The notes below the pieces were generated by a model. That model did not search any database and was not told the DNA's origin. It was given only the letters and a program-made list of their open reading frames with translations. A program made the position numbers and the translations under genes. From Flavonifractor sp963557075 (GTDB lineage: Bacteria > Bacillota > Clostridia > Oscillospirales > Oscillospiraceae), in the NCBI GenBank assembly GCA_963557075.1, contig CAUWDA010000001.1, positions 79,738 through 143,737 on the forward strand: 64,000 nucleotides of DNA, given 5' to 3'. Shown piece by piece: positions 33,202-41,606 of the stretch. Each line of letters opens with the position of its first letter. Position 1 is the stretch's first letter.

Positions 33202-33248
33202 GCGGAAGGGAGGGCGCGGGCCGATGAGGGCATCGGCCCCTACTGTCT

Positions 33249-35087
33249 ATGACCTTTGACGAGTTAAAAGAAAAAGCCCATGCCCTGCCGCTGAAGCCGG
33301 GCGTGTATATCATGCAGGACGCCAAAAATACGGTCATCTATGTGGGCAAGGCCAAGGCGCTGAAAAACCGGGTGAGCCAGTATTTTGCTAACCTGGCCTC
33401 CCACACGGAAAAGACCCGTGCCATGGTGAGCCAGATCGACCACTTTGACGTCATCGTGGCCGACTCGGAGTTTGAGGCCCTGGTGCTGGAGAATTCCCTC
33501 ATCAAGCGGCACCAGCCCCGGTACAACATCCTGCTGAAGGATGACAAGGGCTACCCCTACATCCGCCTGACGGTGCAGGAGGAGTACCCGAGATTCTCCC
33601 TGGCCAACCGGGCGGCGGAGGACGGGGCCCGGTACTTCGGCCCCTACGGCAGCCGGGGCAACACTCAGAATATCATCGACGCCCTGCGGGTGGCCTTGAA
33701 ACTGCCCTCCTGCAACAAGAAATTCCCCCGGGATATCGGAAAAGAGCGGCCCTGCCTCAACTACCACATGGGCCAGTGCGACGGCTACTGCCGGGCGGAT
33801 ATGGACCAGAGCCGCTACCGGGAGGCCATCGACCAGGCCGTCCGCCTGCTGGAGGGCAAGTTTCAGGAGGTGGGGGACGAGTTGAAGGCGGAGATGGAGC
33901 TGGCCGCCGAGGAGCTGCGCTTTGAGAAGGCTGCCGAGCTGCGGGACCGCTATAAGGCCATCGAGCTGCTGGGCAAACGGCAGAAGGTGGTGGCGGGTTC
34001 CTTGGCCGACACCGACGTGGTGGGCTTCCACAGGGGAGAGGCCACCAAGAGCTGCTTTGTGGTGCTCCACTTTGTGGAGGGGGAGCTGGCCGCCAAGGAC
34101 TGGGACCTTATCGACACCCCCATGGAGGAGGACACCGCCGACATCCTCTCCGCCCTGGTGCGCCAGTATTACGGCGGCCGGGGCAATCTGCCCCGGCAGA
34201 TCCTGCTGCCCTGTGAGCTGGAGGACGAGGTGCCGCTGATGCGGATGCTGTCCCAGGACGCCGGCCGCAAGGTGGAGCTGGTCACCCCCCAGCGGGGGGC
34301 CAAGATGGATCTGATCCGCTTGGCCAACAAAAACGCCGTAGAGGAGGTGGAGCGCTGGACCACCCGGGAGGAGCGGCAGAGCAAGCTGATGGAGCTGCTG
34401 GGGAAGATGCTGGACCTGGAGGCGCCCCCCCGGCGCATCGAGTCCTACGACATCTCCAATCAGGGCGCCGACGACATCGTGGCCTCCATGGTGGTGTATG
34501 TCAACGCCCGGCCCCTGAAACGGGATTACCGCCACTTCAAGCTGAAGGATATGGACGGCCCCGACGACTATGCCTCCATGGAGCAGGTGCTCACCCGGCG
34601 GTTCAGGCGCTACCTGGACGGGGACGAGAAATTCGCGGACAAGCCCGATCTGCTGCTCATCGACGGCGGCGAGAACCACGCCAGGGTGGCGGTGAAGGTG
34701 CTGGAGGAGCTGGGGCTGTCTATCCCCATCTTCGGCATGGTGAAGGATGACCGCCACCGCACCCGCGCCCTGGTCACACCGGAGGGCCGGGAGATCGGCA
34801 TCCAGGGCAATCAGGCCATCTTCTCCCTCATCGGCCAGATCCAGGAGGAGACCCACCGGTTTGCCATCGAGTTCCACCGCCAGCAGCAGAACCAGCGGGT
34901 AAAAGGCTCCGTGCTGGACCAGATCCCCGGCGTGGGGGAGAAACGGCGGAGCGATCTGCTCCGCCACTTTAAGAGCATCAAAAAGATCCGGGAGGCCACC
35001 CAAGCCCAGCTGGCGGAGGTGGTGCCCAAAAACGCCGCCAAGGCGGTCTACGACTATTTTCATCCGAAAGGAGAAACACCCACATGA
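33249..35087 (+). CDS. uvrC: Excinuclease ABC subunit C
   Basis: 612 residues, full length. Dual-incision nuclease of nucleotide excision repair. GIY-YIG domain: PGVYIMQDAKNTVIYVGKAKALKNRVSQYF; UVR motif region ELAAEELRFEKAAELRDRYKAIELL; RNase-H-like half with IESYDISNQGADDIVASMVV and LLLIDGGENHARVAVKVL; C-terminal helix-hairpin-helix IPGVGEKRRSDLLRHFKSIKKIREAT. Its ATG is the third in a tandem array of identical starts. Expression must come through the array, since a terminator closes the HPr gene upstream. No strong promoter is obvious there. Confidence 0.96.
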   Translation: MTFDELKEKAHALPLKPGVYIMQDAKNTVIYVGKAKALKNRVSQYFANLASHTEKTRAMVSQIDHFDVIVADSEFEALVLENSLIKRHQPRYNILLKDDKGYPYIRLTVQEEYPRFSLANRAAEDGARYFGPYGSRGNTQNIIDALRVALKLPSCNKKFPRDIGKERPCLNYHMGQCDGYCRADMDQSRYREAIDQAVRLLEGKFQEVGDELKAEMELAAEELRFEKAAELRDRYKAIELLGKRQKVVAGSLADTDVVGFHRGEATKSCFVVLHFVEGELAAKDWDLIDTPMEEDTADILSALVRQYYGGRGNLPRQILLPCELEDEVPLMRMLSQDAGRKVELVTPQRGAKMDLIRLANKNAVEEVERWTTREERQSKLMELLGKMLDLEAPPRRIESYDISNQGADDIVASMVVYVNARPLKRDYRHFKLKDMDGPDDYASMEQVLTRRFRRYLDGDEKFADKPDLLLIDGGENHARVAVKVLEELGLSIPIFGMVKDDRHRTRALVTPEGREIGIQGNQAIFSLIGQIQEETHRFAIEFHRQQQNQRVKGSVLDQIPGVGEKRRSDLLRHFKSIKKIREATQAQLAEVVPKNAAKAVYDYFHPKGETPT

Positions 35088-35635
35088 GAGTCATCACCGG
35101 AATCGCCCGGGGCCGGAAGCTGAAGGAGCTGCCCGGCCTGGATACCCGGCCCACCACCGACAAGGTGAAGGAGTCGGTCTTTAATATCGTACAGTTCGAT
35201 GTGGAGGGCCGGCGGGTGCTGGACCTGTTTGCCGGCACCGGACAGCTGGGCATCGAGGCCTTGTCCCGGGGGGCGGCATCCTGCACCTTCGTGGACCTGC
35301 GGCGGGAGGCCGCCGCGGTGGTGCGGGAAAACCTGGCCCACACCAAGCTGGCCGAGCAGGCCAGGGTGATCCAGGGGGACTACCTGGCTTTCCTCACCGG
35401 CTGCCGGGAGAAATTCGACCTGGTCTTTCTGGATCCGCCCTATCATGGTGATCTGCTGGAAAAGGCCCTGGAGACCATCGCCAAGATTGACATCATGACG
35501 GAAAATGGTATAATAGTCTGCGAAAGCGCCGCCGAAGAGGTGCTGCCGGAGCTGGCCGCTCCCTACGAGAAGGGACGGGAATACCGCTACGGTAAGATCA
35601 AGCTGACCCTCTATCACCGGGGCAACAGGATGTGA
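35084..35635 (+). CDS. rsmD: 16S rRNA (guanine966-N2)-methyltransferase
   Basis: 183 residues, ATGA overlap with uvrC. SAM-binding VLDLFAGTGQLGIEALSRGAASCTFVDLR and the N-methyltransferase motif LDPPYHGD. N-terminal RVITGIARGRKLKELPGLDTRPTTDKVKESVFNI is diagnostic for RsmD. The common rsmD-coaD pairing follows. Confidence 0.95.
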   Translation: MRVITGIARGRKLKELPGLDTRPTTDKVKESVFNIVQFDVEGRRVLDLFAGTGQLGIEALSRGAASCTFVDLRREAAAVVRENLAHTKLAEQARVIQGDYLAFLTGCREKFDLVFLDPPYHGDLLEKALETIAKIDIMTENGIIVCESAAEEVLPELAAPYEKGREYRYGKIKLTLYHRGNRM

Positions 35636-35642
35636 AGCCAAT

Positions 35643-36140
35643 ATGAAAACCGCGATCTATCCCGGCAGCTTCGACCCCATCACGCTGGGGCACCTCAATA
35701 TCATCAAGCGGGCGGCGGTGTGCTTTGACCGGCTCATCGTCTGCGTGATGGTCAATTCGGAGAAGGTGAACCGGGGCCTCTTTACCCCGGAGGAGCGGGT
35801 AGAGCTGATCCGCCGGGTGGTGGCCAAGCTGCCCAATGTGGAGGTGGACTGCTCCGCCACCCTGCTGGCGGAGTACGCCCGGCAGAAGAAGGCGTGTACC
35901 CTGGTGAAGGGCCTGCGTGCGGTGTCCGACTATGAGAACGAGCTGCAAATGGCCCTGATCAACCGAAAGCTCAACCCCAGGCTGGAGACGATGTTCTTGC
36001 CCTCCAGCGCCAAATATACCTATGTCAGCTCCAGCGTGGTCAAGGAAATGGCCCGCTACGGAGCGGATCTGTCGGACTTTGTGCCCCGCGAGATCATCGG
36101 GGACGTGCGGCAGAAAATCGAAAGCGGGAGGGATCTCTGA
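35643..36140 (+). CDS. coaD: Phosphopantetheine adenylyltransferase
   Basis: 165 residues. Fourth step of coenzyme A synthesis, 4'-phosphopantetheine plus ATP to dephospho-CoA. YPGSFDPITLGHLNIIKRA (nucleotidyltransferase motif TxGH), LVKGLRAVSDYENELQMALINRKL, and SSAKYTYVSSSVVKEMARYGADLSDFVP. Seven bases after rsmD; stop overlaps the next start (TGATG). Confidence 0.97.
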   Translation: MKTAIYPGSFDPITLGHLNIIKRAAVCFDRLIVCVMVNSEKVNRGLFTPEERVELIRRVVAKLPNVEVDCSATLLAEYARQKKACTLVKGLRAVSDYENELQMALINRKLNPRLETMFLPSSAKYTYVSSSVVKEMARYGADLSDFVPREIIGDVRQKIESGRDL

Positions 36141-36652
36141 TGGCGACCGGAGTGGAAGAGCTGCTGGATATGCTCTATGAGATGATCGAAGACGCCAAAA
36201 ATATGCCTCTGAGCAGCGATAAGTGCATCCTGGAGCGGGATAAGGCGCTGGACCTGCTGGACGAGGTGCGGGGCCAGTTCCCCATGGAACTGAGCGAGGC
36301 CAAGAAGCTCATCGCTGCCCGGACCGACTACATCAACTCCGCTAAGCGGGAGGCCGAGCTCATCCGCAAGCAGGCGGAGGAGCAGGCCCGGCAGATGGTG
36401 TCGGAGAACGAGCTGCTGGCCCAGACCAAGCAGAAGGCCAACGAGATGATGCGCATCGCCGAGGAGCGCAGCCGGGACCTGCGCAAGGCCGCCAACGACT
36501 ACTGTGAGGACGCGCTCCGCCGTACGGAGGAGGCGGTGTCCGAGGCCTACGACGAGATCAAAAAGTCCCGCACCCGCTTCCGGGCGGTGGCCGGCGCCAT
36601 GGGGCAGCCCCAGAATGGCCGCCAGCCCTACGACGCCGAGGCGGACGAATAA
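36140..36652 (+). CDS. Coiled-coil protein downstream of coaD (function unknown)
   Basis: 170 residues, almost entirely predicted helix with heptads rich in Ala, Glu and Lys (AKKLIAARTDYINSAKREAELIRKQAEEQARQMVSENELLAQTKQKANEMMRIAEERSRDLRKAANDYCEDALRRTEEAVSEAYDEIKKSR is the continuous core). It resembles ATP-synthase-b-like or DivIVA-like scaffolds of clostridia. Coupled to coaD by a one-base overlap; followed by a terminator. No specific function supported. Confidence 0.75.
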   Translation: MATGVEELLDMLYEMIEDAKNMPLSSDKCILERDKALDLLDEVRGQFPMELSEAKKLIAARTDYINSAKREAELIRKQAEEQARQMVSENELLAQTKQKANEMMRIAEERSRDLRKAANDYCEDALRRTEEAVSEAYDEIKKSRTRFRAVAGAMGQPQNGRQPYDAEADE

Positions 36653-36674
36653 GACCTGTCCCTGTGAACAAGAT

Positions 36675-36703
36675 AAAAATGGCCGCCTTTGGCGGCCATT
36701 TTT
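36675..36703 (+). terminator. Intrinsic terminator ending the uvrC-coaD operon
   Basis: A perfect 13-bp stem (AAAAATGGCCGCC / GGCGGCCATTTTT) with a TTT loop. Confidence 0.9.
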
Positions 36704-36761
36704 CATGTCTGGATCTGGGGGAGAGACATTTACATAACAACATAAAATTGTGACTTTTTCG

Positions 36762-36792
36762 GCGCCATACCACCAGGTATGGTGCTTTTTTT
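36762..36792 (+). terminator. Second hairpin with T-run upstream of mraZ
   Basis: A ten-bp stem with one G-T pair (GCGCCATACC / GGTATGGTGC) followed by seven T. Either a back-up terminator or an attenuator. Between 36653 and 36998 nothing else is seen except the mraZ promoter and operator. Confidence 0.7.
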
Positions 36793-36899
36793 GGCCGTTC
36801 AGGAACGAAACTAATTAGAACACTTGTTTTTAATGCGGAAAAGCGCGGATTTCACAGTAAAATGCGGGAGTTTTGTGGTTAAAAAAGAGTAAAAAACTA

Positions 36900-36928
36900 T
36901 TGCAATTCTGTAACAGAACCTTTATACT
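36900..36928 (+). promoter_or_regulatory. Promoter of the mraZ-dcw operon
   Basis: TTGCAA (36900-36905), 17 bases, TATACT (36923-36928), about 70 bases before mraZ. Confidence 0.75.
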
Positions 36929-36937
36929 GGAGAAGAC

Positions 36938-36988
36938 AGTGGAGCAAAGTGGGGGAAAAACCCGCCAAAAGACACTAAAGTGGAGGGA
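36938..36988 (+). promoter_or_regulatory. MraZ operator boxes
   Basis: Direct repeats AGTGGAGCAA and AGTGGGGGAA are exactly ten bases apart (36938-36957), and a third, AGTGGAGGGA, is 31 bases on (36979). MraZ is known to bind AGTG/GTGGG-type boxes repeated every ten bases just downstream of its own promoter. Confidence 0.75.
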
Positions 36989-36998
36989 AGTGAAGAGG

Positions 36999-37415
36999 GT
37001 GACCGGCACCTACGAGCACAGCATCGACGGCAAGGGACGTCTCTTCATTCCTGCCAAGCTGCGGGAGGAGCTGGGGGTCACCTTCTACCTGGCCATGGGC
37101 GTGGACGCCTGTCTGGCCATCTATCCCCAGTCCACCTGGGACCGGTTTACAGAAAAGTTCTCCTCCCTGCCCATGAGCCAGTCCAGGGCCATGCGTCCTC
37201 TTTTTGCCAACGCGGCCAAGTGTGAGCTGGACAGCCAGGGCCGTATCGTGATCCCTCAGAAGCTCCGCAAATATGCAGGACTGGACAAGGACGTGGTCAT
37301 CATCGGCGTCAACGACCGGGCCGAGATCTGGAGCGCCGACACCTGGCAGGCCCAGGAGGAGGAAGAGATGACGCCGGAGAAGATGTCCGCATGTATGGAA
37401 ATGTTGGGGTTCTGA
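36999..37415 (+). CDS. mraZ: Transcriptional regulator MraZ
   Basis: 138 residues from a GTG at 36999, giving (V)TGTYEHSIDGKGRLFIPAKLR, the standard MraZ beginning; the frame extends upstream to 36873 but through the promoter. Two AbrB-like halves: residues 1-60 and the repeat LDSQGRIVIPQKLRKYAGLDKDVVIIGVNDRAEIWSADTW. Oligomeric repressor of its own dcw operon. One base separates it from rsmH. Confidence 0.94.
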   Translation: MTGTYEHSIDGKGRLFIPAKLREELGVTFYLAMGVDACLAIYPQSTWDRFTEKFSSLPMSQSRAMRPLFANAAKCELDSQGRIVIPQKLRKYAGLDKDVVIIGVNDRAEIWSADTWQAQEEEEMTPEKMSACMEMLGF

Positions 37416-37416
37416 G

Positions 37417-38358
37417 ATGAGTGAGACAGTATTTTCCCACAAGCCGGTCCTGCTGACCGAGTGTATCGAGGCCCTGAAGATCCGGCCGGACGGCGTCTAT
37501 CTGGACGGCACCCTGGGCCGGGCGGGCCACAGCCGGGAGATCGCCGAACGCCTGACCACCGGCAGACTGATCTGCGTGGACCGGGATCAGGCGGCCCTGG
37601 ACGCGGCAGAGGAGCGGCTGGCTCCCTGGCGGGACAGAGTCACGTTGGTCCACAGCAATTTTTGCGAATTGGGCGCCATTCTGGGCGGGCTGGGCCTGTC
37701 CGGGGTGGACGGTATGCTTTTTGACCTGGGGGTATCCTCCCCCCAGCTGGACGACGCGGCCAGAGGGTTCTCCTACATGGCGGACGCCCCTCTGGATATG
37801 CGGATGGACAAGTCGGACGCCCTCACCGCGCGGACCGTGGTGAACGAATGGCCCCAGGAGGAGCTGCGGCGCATCCTGTGGCAGTATGGCGAGGAGCGGT
37901 ATGCCTCCGCCATTGCGGGGGCCATTGTGCGGGCCAGGGAGAAGAAACCGGTGGAGACCACGCTGGAGCTGGTGGACCTCATCAAAAGCGCCATGCCGGC
38001 GTCGGCCCTGCGGGAGAAGCAGCACCCGGCCAAGCGCTCCTTCCAGGCCATCCGCATCGCGGTCAACGACGAGCTGGGCGCGGTGGACAAGATGGTACGG
38101 GCGGCGGTGCCCCACCTCAACCCCGGAGGGCGGCTGGCGGTGATCTCGTTCCACTCGCTGGAGGACCGCATTGTGAAAAACGGGCTGGCGGAATACGCAA
38201 AGGGCTGTACCTGCCCCCCCGACTTCCCGGTCTGCGTCTGCGGGAAGACACCCCAGATCAGGCTGGTCACCCGAAAGCCTATCATATCCGGCCCGAAAGA
38301 GCTGGAAGAGAATCCCCGGGCCCGCAGCGCCAAGCTGCGGGTAGCGGAAAAGCTGTGA
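37417..38358 (+). CDS. rsmH: 16S rRNA (cytosine1402-N4)-methyltransferase
   Basis: 313 residues. HKPVLLTECIEALKIRPDGVYLDGTLGRAGHS is the SAM site; FDLGVSSPQLDDAARGFSYMADAPLDMRMD is the diagnostic RsmH block; PAKRSFQAIRIAVNDEL and ISFHSLEDRIVK follow. C-terminal CTCPPDFPVCVCGKTPQIRLVTRKPI. Second gene of the dcw operon as usual. Confidence 0.97.
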   Translation: MSETVFSHKPVLLTECIEALKIRPDGVYLDGTLGRAGHSREIAERLTTGRLICVDRDQAALDAAEERLAPWRDRVTLVHSNFCELGAILGGLGLSGVDGMLFDLGVSSPQLDDAARGFSYMADAPLDMRMDKSDALTARTVVNEWPQEELRRILWQYGEERYASAIAGAIVRAREKKPVETTLELVDLIKSAMPASALREKQHPAKRSFQAIRIAVNDELGAVDKMVRAAVPHLNPGGRLAVISFHSLEDRIVKNGLAEYAKGCTCPPDFPVCVCGKTPQIRLVTRKPIISGPKELEENPRARSAKLRVAEKL

Positions 38359-38403
38359 GAGAGACAGCGGCAGATCTACGAATGAGAATGGAGTGGAGCA
38401 GGT

Positions 38404-38955
38404 ATGGCAGCTGCCGTAAAGCGCAGAAAATATTCCAAGTACGACACCGTCCCCTTCAACGTATATGACGGCTCCGCGGCCAGGCAGCTCCAGCAGGAAG
38501 AGGTCCTGCAGCCCCGTCCGCTGGTCCGGCCCAGAGAGCGGGCGGTTGCCCGGCCCAAGGTCCGTGTCCGTGAGGCGGGGGCGGTGGCGCCCTTCGCGGT
38601 GGTGGGCTTTGCGGCGGTGGCGGTGTTTGCGGTGCTGCTGCTGTTCAGCTGCGTGCAGCTGGCGGCCATCTCCGAGCAGGTGGTGGATCTGCGCTCCGAC
38701 CTGACCGCGCTCAAGACGGAGGAGGCCAAGCTCCGGGCTCAGTACGAGCTGGCCTACGATTTGGACGCCATTGAGGGCGCCATGACCGACAGCAACCGGA
38801 TGGTCAAGCCCCAGAATGGGCAGGTCATCTACGTGGACCTGTCCGAGCCCGACGCGGTGACCTACTTCCAGCAGGAGGAGCCGGCGGTGGGCCTGAAGGG
38901 CGCGGTGGACGGTCTGCACAGCATCGTGACCGAGATCGTGGAATATTTCAGCTGA
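38404..38955 (+). CDS. FtsL-like division protein
   Basis: 183 residues. Cytoplasmic basic tail (about 60 residues, many Arg/Pro), one membrane segment (APFAVVGFAAVAVFAVLLLFSCVQL), then a short outer coiled coil (AAISEQVVDLRSDLTALKTEEAKLRAQYELAYDL) and a C-terminal region unique to this group. Topology and slot between rsmH and the PBP gene fit FtsL, a partner of FtsQ and DivIC-type proteins in the septal complex. Sequence similarity in FtsL is always low, so the name rests on topology and context. Confidence 0.75.
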   Translation: MAAAVKRRKYSKYDTVPFNVYDGSAARQLQQEEVLQPRPLVRPRERAVARPKVRVREAGAVAPFAVVGFAAVAVFAVLLLFSCVQLAAISEQVVDLRSDLTALKTEEAKLRAQYELAYDLDAIEGAMTDSNRMVKPQNGQVIYVDLSEPDAVTYFQQEEPAVGLKGAVDGLHSIVTEIVEYFS

Positions 38956-39037
38956 CTGGCGCCATATACTGCATCGGCAGGCAACAGAAAAGAAAAGAGG
39001 GGCTGTCCCGCCAGACCGCCCTTTGCAAGAGAGAAGA

Positions 39038-39071
39038 GAGGGCGTAAGAAAAGAAATTTTCTTACGCCCTC
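39038..39071. other. Perfect hairpin with GAAA tetraloop between ftsL and the PBP gene
   Basis: A 15-bp perfect stem, GAGGGCGTAAGAAAA / TTTTCTTACGCCCTC, closed by GAAA, in the 172-base gap. No T-run follows, so it is not a standard terminator. It may protect or process the mRNA, setting the ratio of FtsL to PBP. Confidence 0.6.
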
Positions 39072-39127
39072 CTGCGGTATTTTTCCGCGGGGCGGCGCGG
39101 CACTTACCCCGAACGAGGTGAACCGGC

Positions 39128-41572
39128 ATGGCAGAAAGAAAGAAAACGGGAGACCGGGTGGCGAGGCGGAAGCCGGACCACCGGGCCAACCGCACCATCC
39201 TGATCCGCAGCCTGTTTTTGATGGGCGTCTTCGGCCTGGTGGCCTTTGTGCCCCTGTTTGCCAAGCTGTGGCAGATCCAGATCAAGCAGCACGACTACTA
39301 CGAGGAGCTGGCCGTCCGTCAGCAGACCCGGGACAGCACCGTCACCGCCAACCGGGGCACCATCTATGACAGCCAGGGGGAAGTGCTGGCCATGAGCGCC
39401 ACGGTGTACAATGTACAGATCTCCCCCCGGGACCTGGCGGAGACCCTGGAGAGCTATCGGAAGAAGGTGGAGAACGCCCGGAAGAGCGGCAAGGAGCTGC
39501 CCGACTACCCGGAGCCCACCGATCAGTTCATCGCAGAAAATCTGGCCGCCATTCTGGGGCTGGATACGGCGGATGTGCTCAAGCGTCTGGAGAATAAAAA
39601 CTCTCAGTACGAGATGATCAAGAAGCGGGTGGAGTCGGAGGAGTCGGAGGCGGTACAGAAGTTCATCACCGAGAACCACCTGTCCCACGGTATTTACCTC
39701 ATGCCCACCAGCAAGCGGTACTATCCCAAGGGCAGCCTGGCCTCCCAGGTGGTGGGCTGGGTCAACCCCAACCTGGACAACGAGGGAGCCTACGGCCTGG
39801 AGGCCCAGTTCGAGAGCGTGCTCTCCGGCCAGACCGGCCGGGTGGTCACGGCCAAGGACGGCGTGGGCACCGAGCTGCTCTACCGTTTTGAAGATTACTA
39901 CGACGCCACCGACGGCGACAATTTGTCCCTTACCATCAACGCTACCATCCAGTCCTACTGTGAGAGCATCCTGGCGGAGGGGGTGGAGCAGTTTGAGGTC
40001 CAGGAGGGCGGCTTCTGCATCGCCATGGACCCCAACACCGGGGCCATCCTGGGCTGGGCCAACTCCCCCACCTTCGACCCCAACGCCCCCTGGGACGTCA
40101 GCGACCCGGTGCTGAACCAGTATCTGACGGATATCAAAAGCGGAGAATACACCAAGGAGGAGGCCTATCAGAAGGCTCTGACGGAGGGGGCCACTATGGA
40201 TGAGGCCCGGGAGACCGCCATCGGCGCGGCGGAGACCGAGGTGCTCACCACCCAGTGGACCAACCGGGCCGTGCGCCTGTCCTACGAGCCGGGCTCCACC
40301 TTCAAGTGTATGGTGCTGGCCGCCGCTCTGGAGGAGGGAGTGGTCAGCGAGGGCGACCACTTCCAGTGCTCCGGCAGCGTCAAGGTGGAGGGGTGGAACG
40401 GCCCGCCCATCCGCTGCTCCAAGCGGGACGGCCACGGGGATCAGGACCTGGCCAAGGCGGTGGCCAACTCCTGCAACCCGGCCTTCGTGGCCATCGGTCA
40501 GAAGCTGGGGGCGGAGAAATTCTACGACTATCTGGAGGACTTCGGCTTCCTGGAACCCACCAACATCGACATGCAGGGCGAGCCCACCAGCGGCGGACAG
40601 ATCGTCTGGCCCCGGGAGTCCTTTACCAACGTGAACCTGGCCACCGCCTCCTTCGGACAGCGCTTCCAGGTCACCCCCCTGCAGCTCATCACCGCCGCCT
40701 CCTCCGTGGTCAACGGCGGCCACCTGATGCAGCCCTATGTGGTGAGCCAGGTCACCGACGCCAACGGCAACGTGCTCCAGCACACCGAGCCCACCGAGGT
40801 GCGCCAGGTCATCAGTGAAAAGACCAGCCAGCGCTGCCGGGAGATCCTGGAGAAGGTGGTGGACGGCGGCACAGGTAAGAACGCCGCCGTGGAGGGCTAC
40901 CGCATCGGCGGCAAGACCGGCTCCTCCGAGGTGGGTCTGGAAAAGGACCACACCATCGTCTCCTTCCTGGGCTTCGCCCCGGCAGACGACCCCCAGGTGG
41001 TCATTCTGCTGGCCTACGACAACCCCAAGCCCGCCTACCCCGGCTCCAACCTGACCGCCGGCGGCTGGTACATCAGCGGCGGCAACATGGCGGCCATCAA
41101 GGCCGGCGAGCTGCTGGAGAAGATCCTGGACTACCTGGGCGTGGAGAAGAGCTACTCCGCCACCGCCGATGTGGTCGTGCCCAACCTGGCGGGGCTCAAC
41201 GAGGCCTCCGCCACCTCGGCACTGAAAAAGAACAACCTGTCCATCCGGGTGGTGGGCGACGGCGATACCGTCACCGGTCAGATCCCCGCCCACGGGGCGG
41301 CCATCCCCGGCGGCAGCGAAGTGGTGGTCTACATGGGGGCCGAGGTGCCCATCGGTCAGGTCCAGGTGCCCAACCTCATCGGCCTGACCATGGATCAGGC
41401 CAAGAGCAAGCTGGCCGGGTACGGCCTCTATCTGCGGGCCAGCGGCGCCACGGAGTACGGCGCCAACCGGGTGGCCTACGACCAGTCCATTGAGGCCGGC
41501 ACCAGCGTGGACCGGGGCACCACCATCGAGGTGCGCTTCACCGACTCCACCGCCAGCGGCGCGGGCCTGTGA
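39128..41572 (+). CDS. Septal penicillin-binding protein with two PASTA domains
   Basis: 814 residues; class B transpeptidase for septal (or spore) peptidoglycan, FtsI/PBP2X/SpoVD type. Membrane anchor about residues 25-45, dimerisation domain beginning RQQTRDSTVTANRGTIYDSQGEVLAMSATVYNVQ, catalytic S390 in EPGSTFK, S448-C-N, and K596-T-G. C-terminal PASTA repeats about 682-738 (VVVPNLAGLNEASATSALKKNNLSI) and 750-812 (VQVPNLIGLTMDQAKSKLAGYGL). An insert after DVSDPVLNQYLTDIKSGEYTKEEAYQKAL is unusual. It lacks a paralogue in the window, so division versus sporulation use cannot be decided. Confidence 0.93.
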   Translation: MAERKKTGDRVARRKPDHRANRTILIRSLFLMGVFGLVAFVPLFAKLWQIQIKQHDYYEELAVRQQTRDSTVTANRGTIYDSQGEVLAMSATVYNVQISPRDLAETLESYRKKVENARKSGKELPDYPEPTDQFIAENLAAILGLDTADVLKRLENKNSQYEMIKKRVESEESEAVQKFITENHLSHGIYLMPTSKRYYPKGSLASQVVGWVNPNLDNEGAYGLEAQFESVLSGQTGRVVTAKDGVGTELLYRFEDYYDATDGDNLSLTINATIQSYCESILAEGVEQFEVQEGGFCIAMDPNTGAILGWANSPTFDPNAPWDVSDPVLNQYLTDIKSGEYTKEEAYQKALTEGATMDEARETAIGAAETEVLTTQWTNRAVRLSYEPGSTFKCMVLAAALEEGVVSEGDHFQCSGSVKVEGWNGPPIRCSKRDGHGDQDLAKAVANSCNPAFVAIGQKLGAEKFYDYLEDFGFLEPTNIDMQGEPTSGGQIVWPRESFTNVNLATASFGQRFQVTPLQLITAASSVVNGGHLMQPYVVSQVTDANGNVLQHTEPTEVRQVISEKTSQRCREILEKVVDGGTGKNAAVEGYRIGGKTGSSEVGLEKDHTIVSFLGFAPADDPQVVILLAYDNPKPAYPGSNLTAGGWYISGGNMAAIKAGELLEKILDYLGVEKSYSATADVVVPNLAGLNEASATSALKKNNLSIRVVGDGDTVTGQIPAHGAAIPGGSEVVVYMGAEVPIGQVQVPNLIGLTMDQAKSKLAGYGLYLRASGATEYGANRVAYDQSIEAGTSVDRGTTIEVRFTDSTASGAGL

Positions 41573-41606
41573 CCTGAGGGACAAACGCGGAAAGCGGGGT
41601 GTGTAC

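Larger units (their letters stand above)
32694..33243 (+). repeat. Tandem 254-bp units (REP + uvrC start + GED element) before uvrC
   Basis: A 254-bp unit beginning GCGGAAGGGAGGGC is present at 32694 and 32948, with a third, partial start at 33202 leading into uvrC itself. Each unit holds a REP palindrome (32710, 32964, 33218), the first 37 bases of uvrC (32741, 32995, 33249) and, in the first two, a GED element. The whole 634-bp gap between HPr and uvrC after the terminator is this array; no gene is seen in it. Confidence 0.9.

Noticed and set aside
32694..33243. Tandem uvrC units as a CRISPR array
   Set aside because: The 254-bp unit is far too long, there are no short repeats with unique spacers, and no cas genes are present.
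36873..36998. N-terminal extension of MraZ by 42 residues
   Set aside because: The extension runs through the promoter and operator boxes; MraZ proteins begin at the TGTYEHSID segment.
37309..39285. Long minus-strand open frame across mraZ, rsmH and ftsL
   Set aside because: Antisense shadow spanning three recognised genes and their gaps; no ribosome site or domain.
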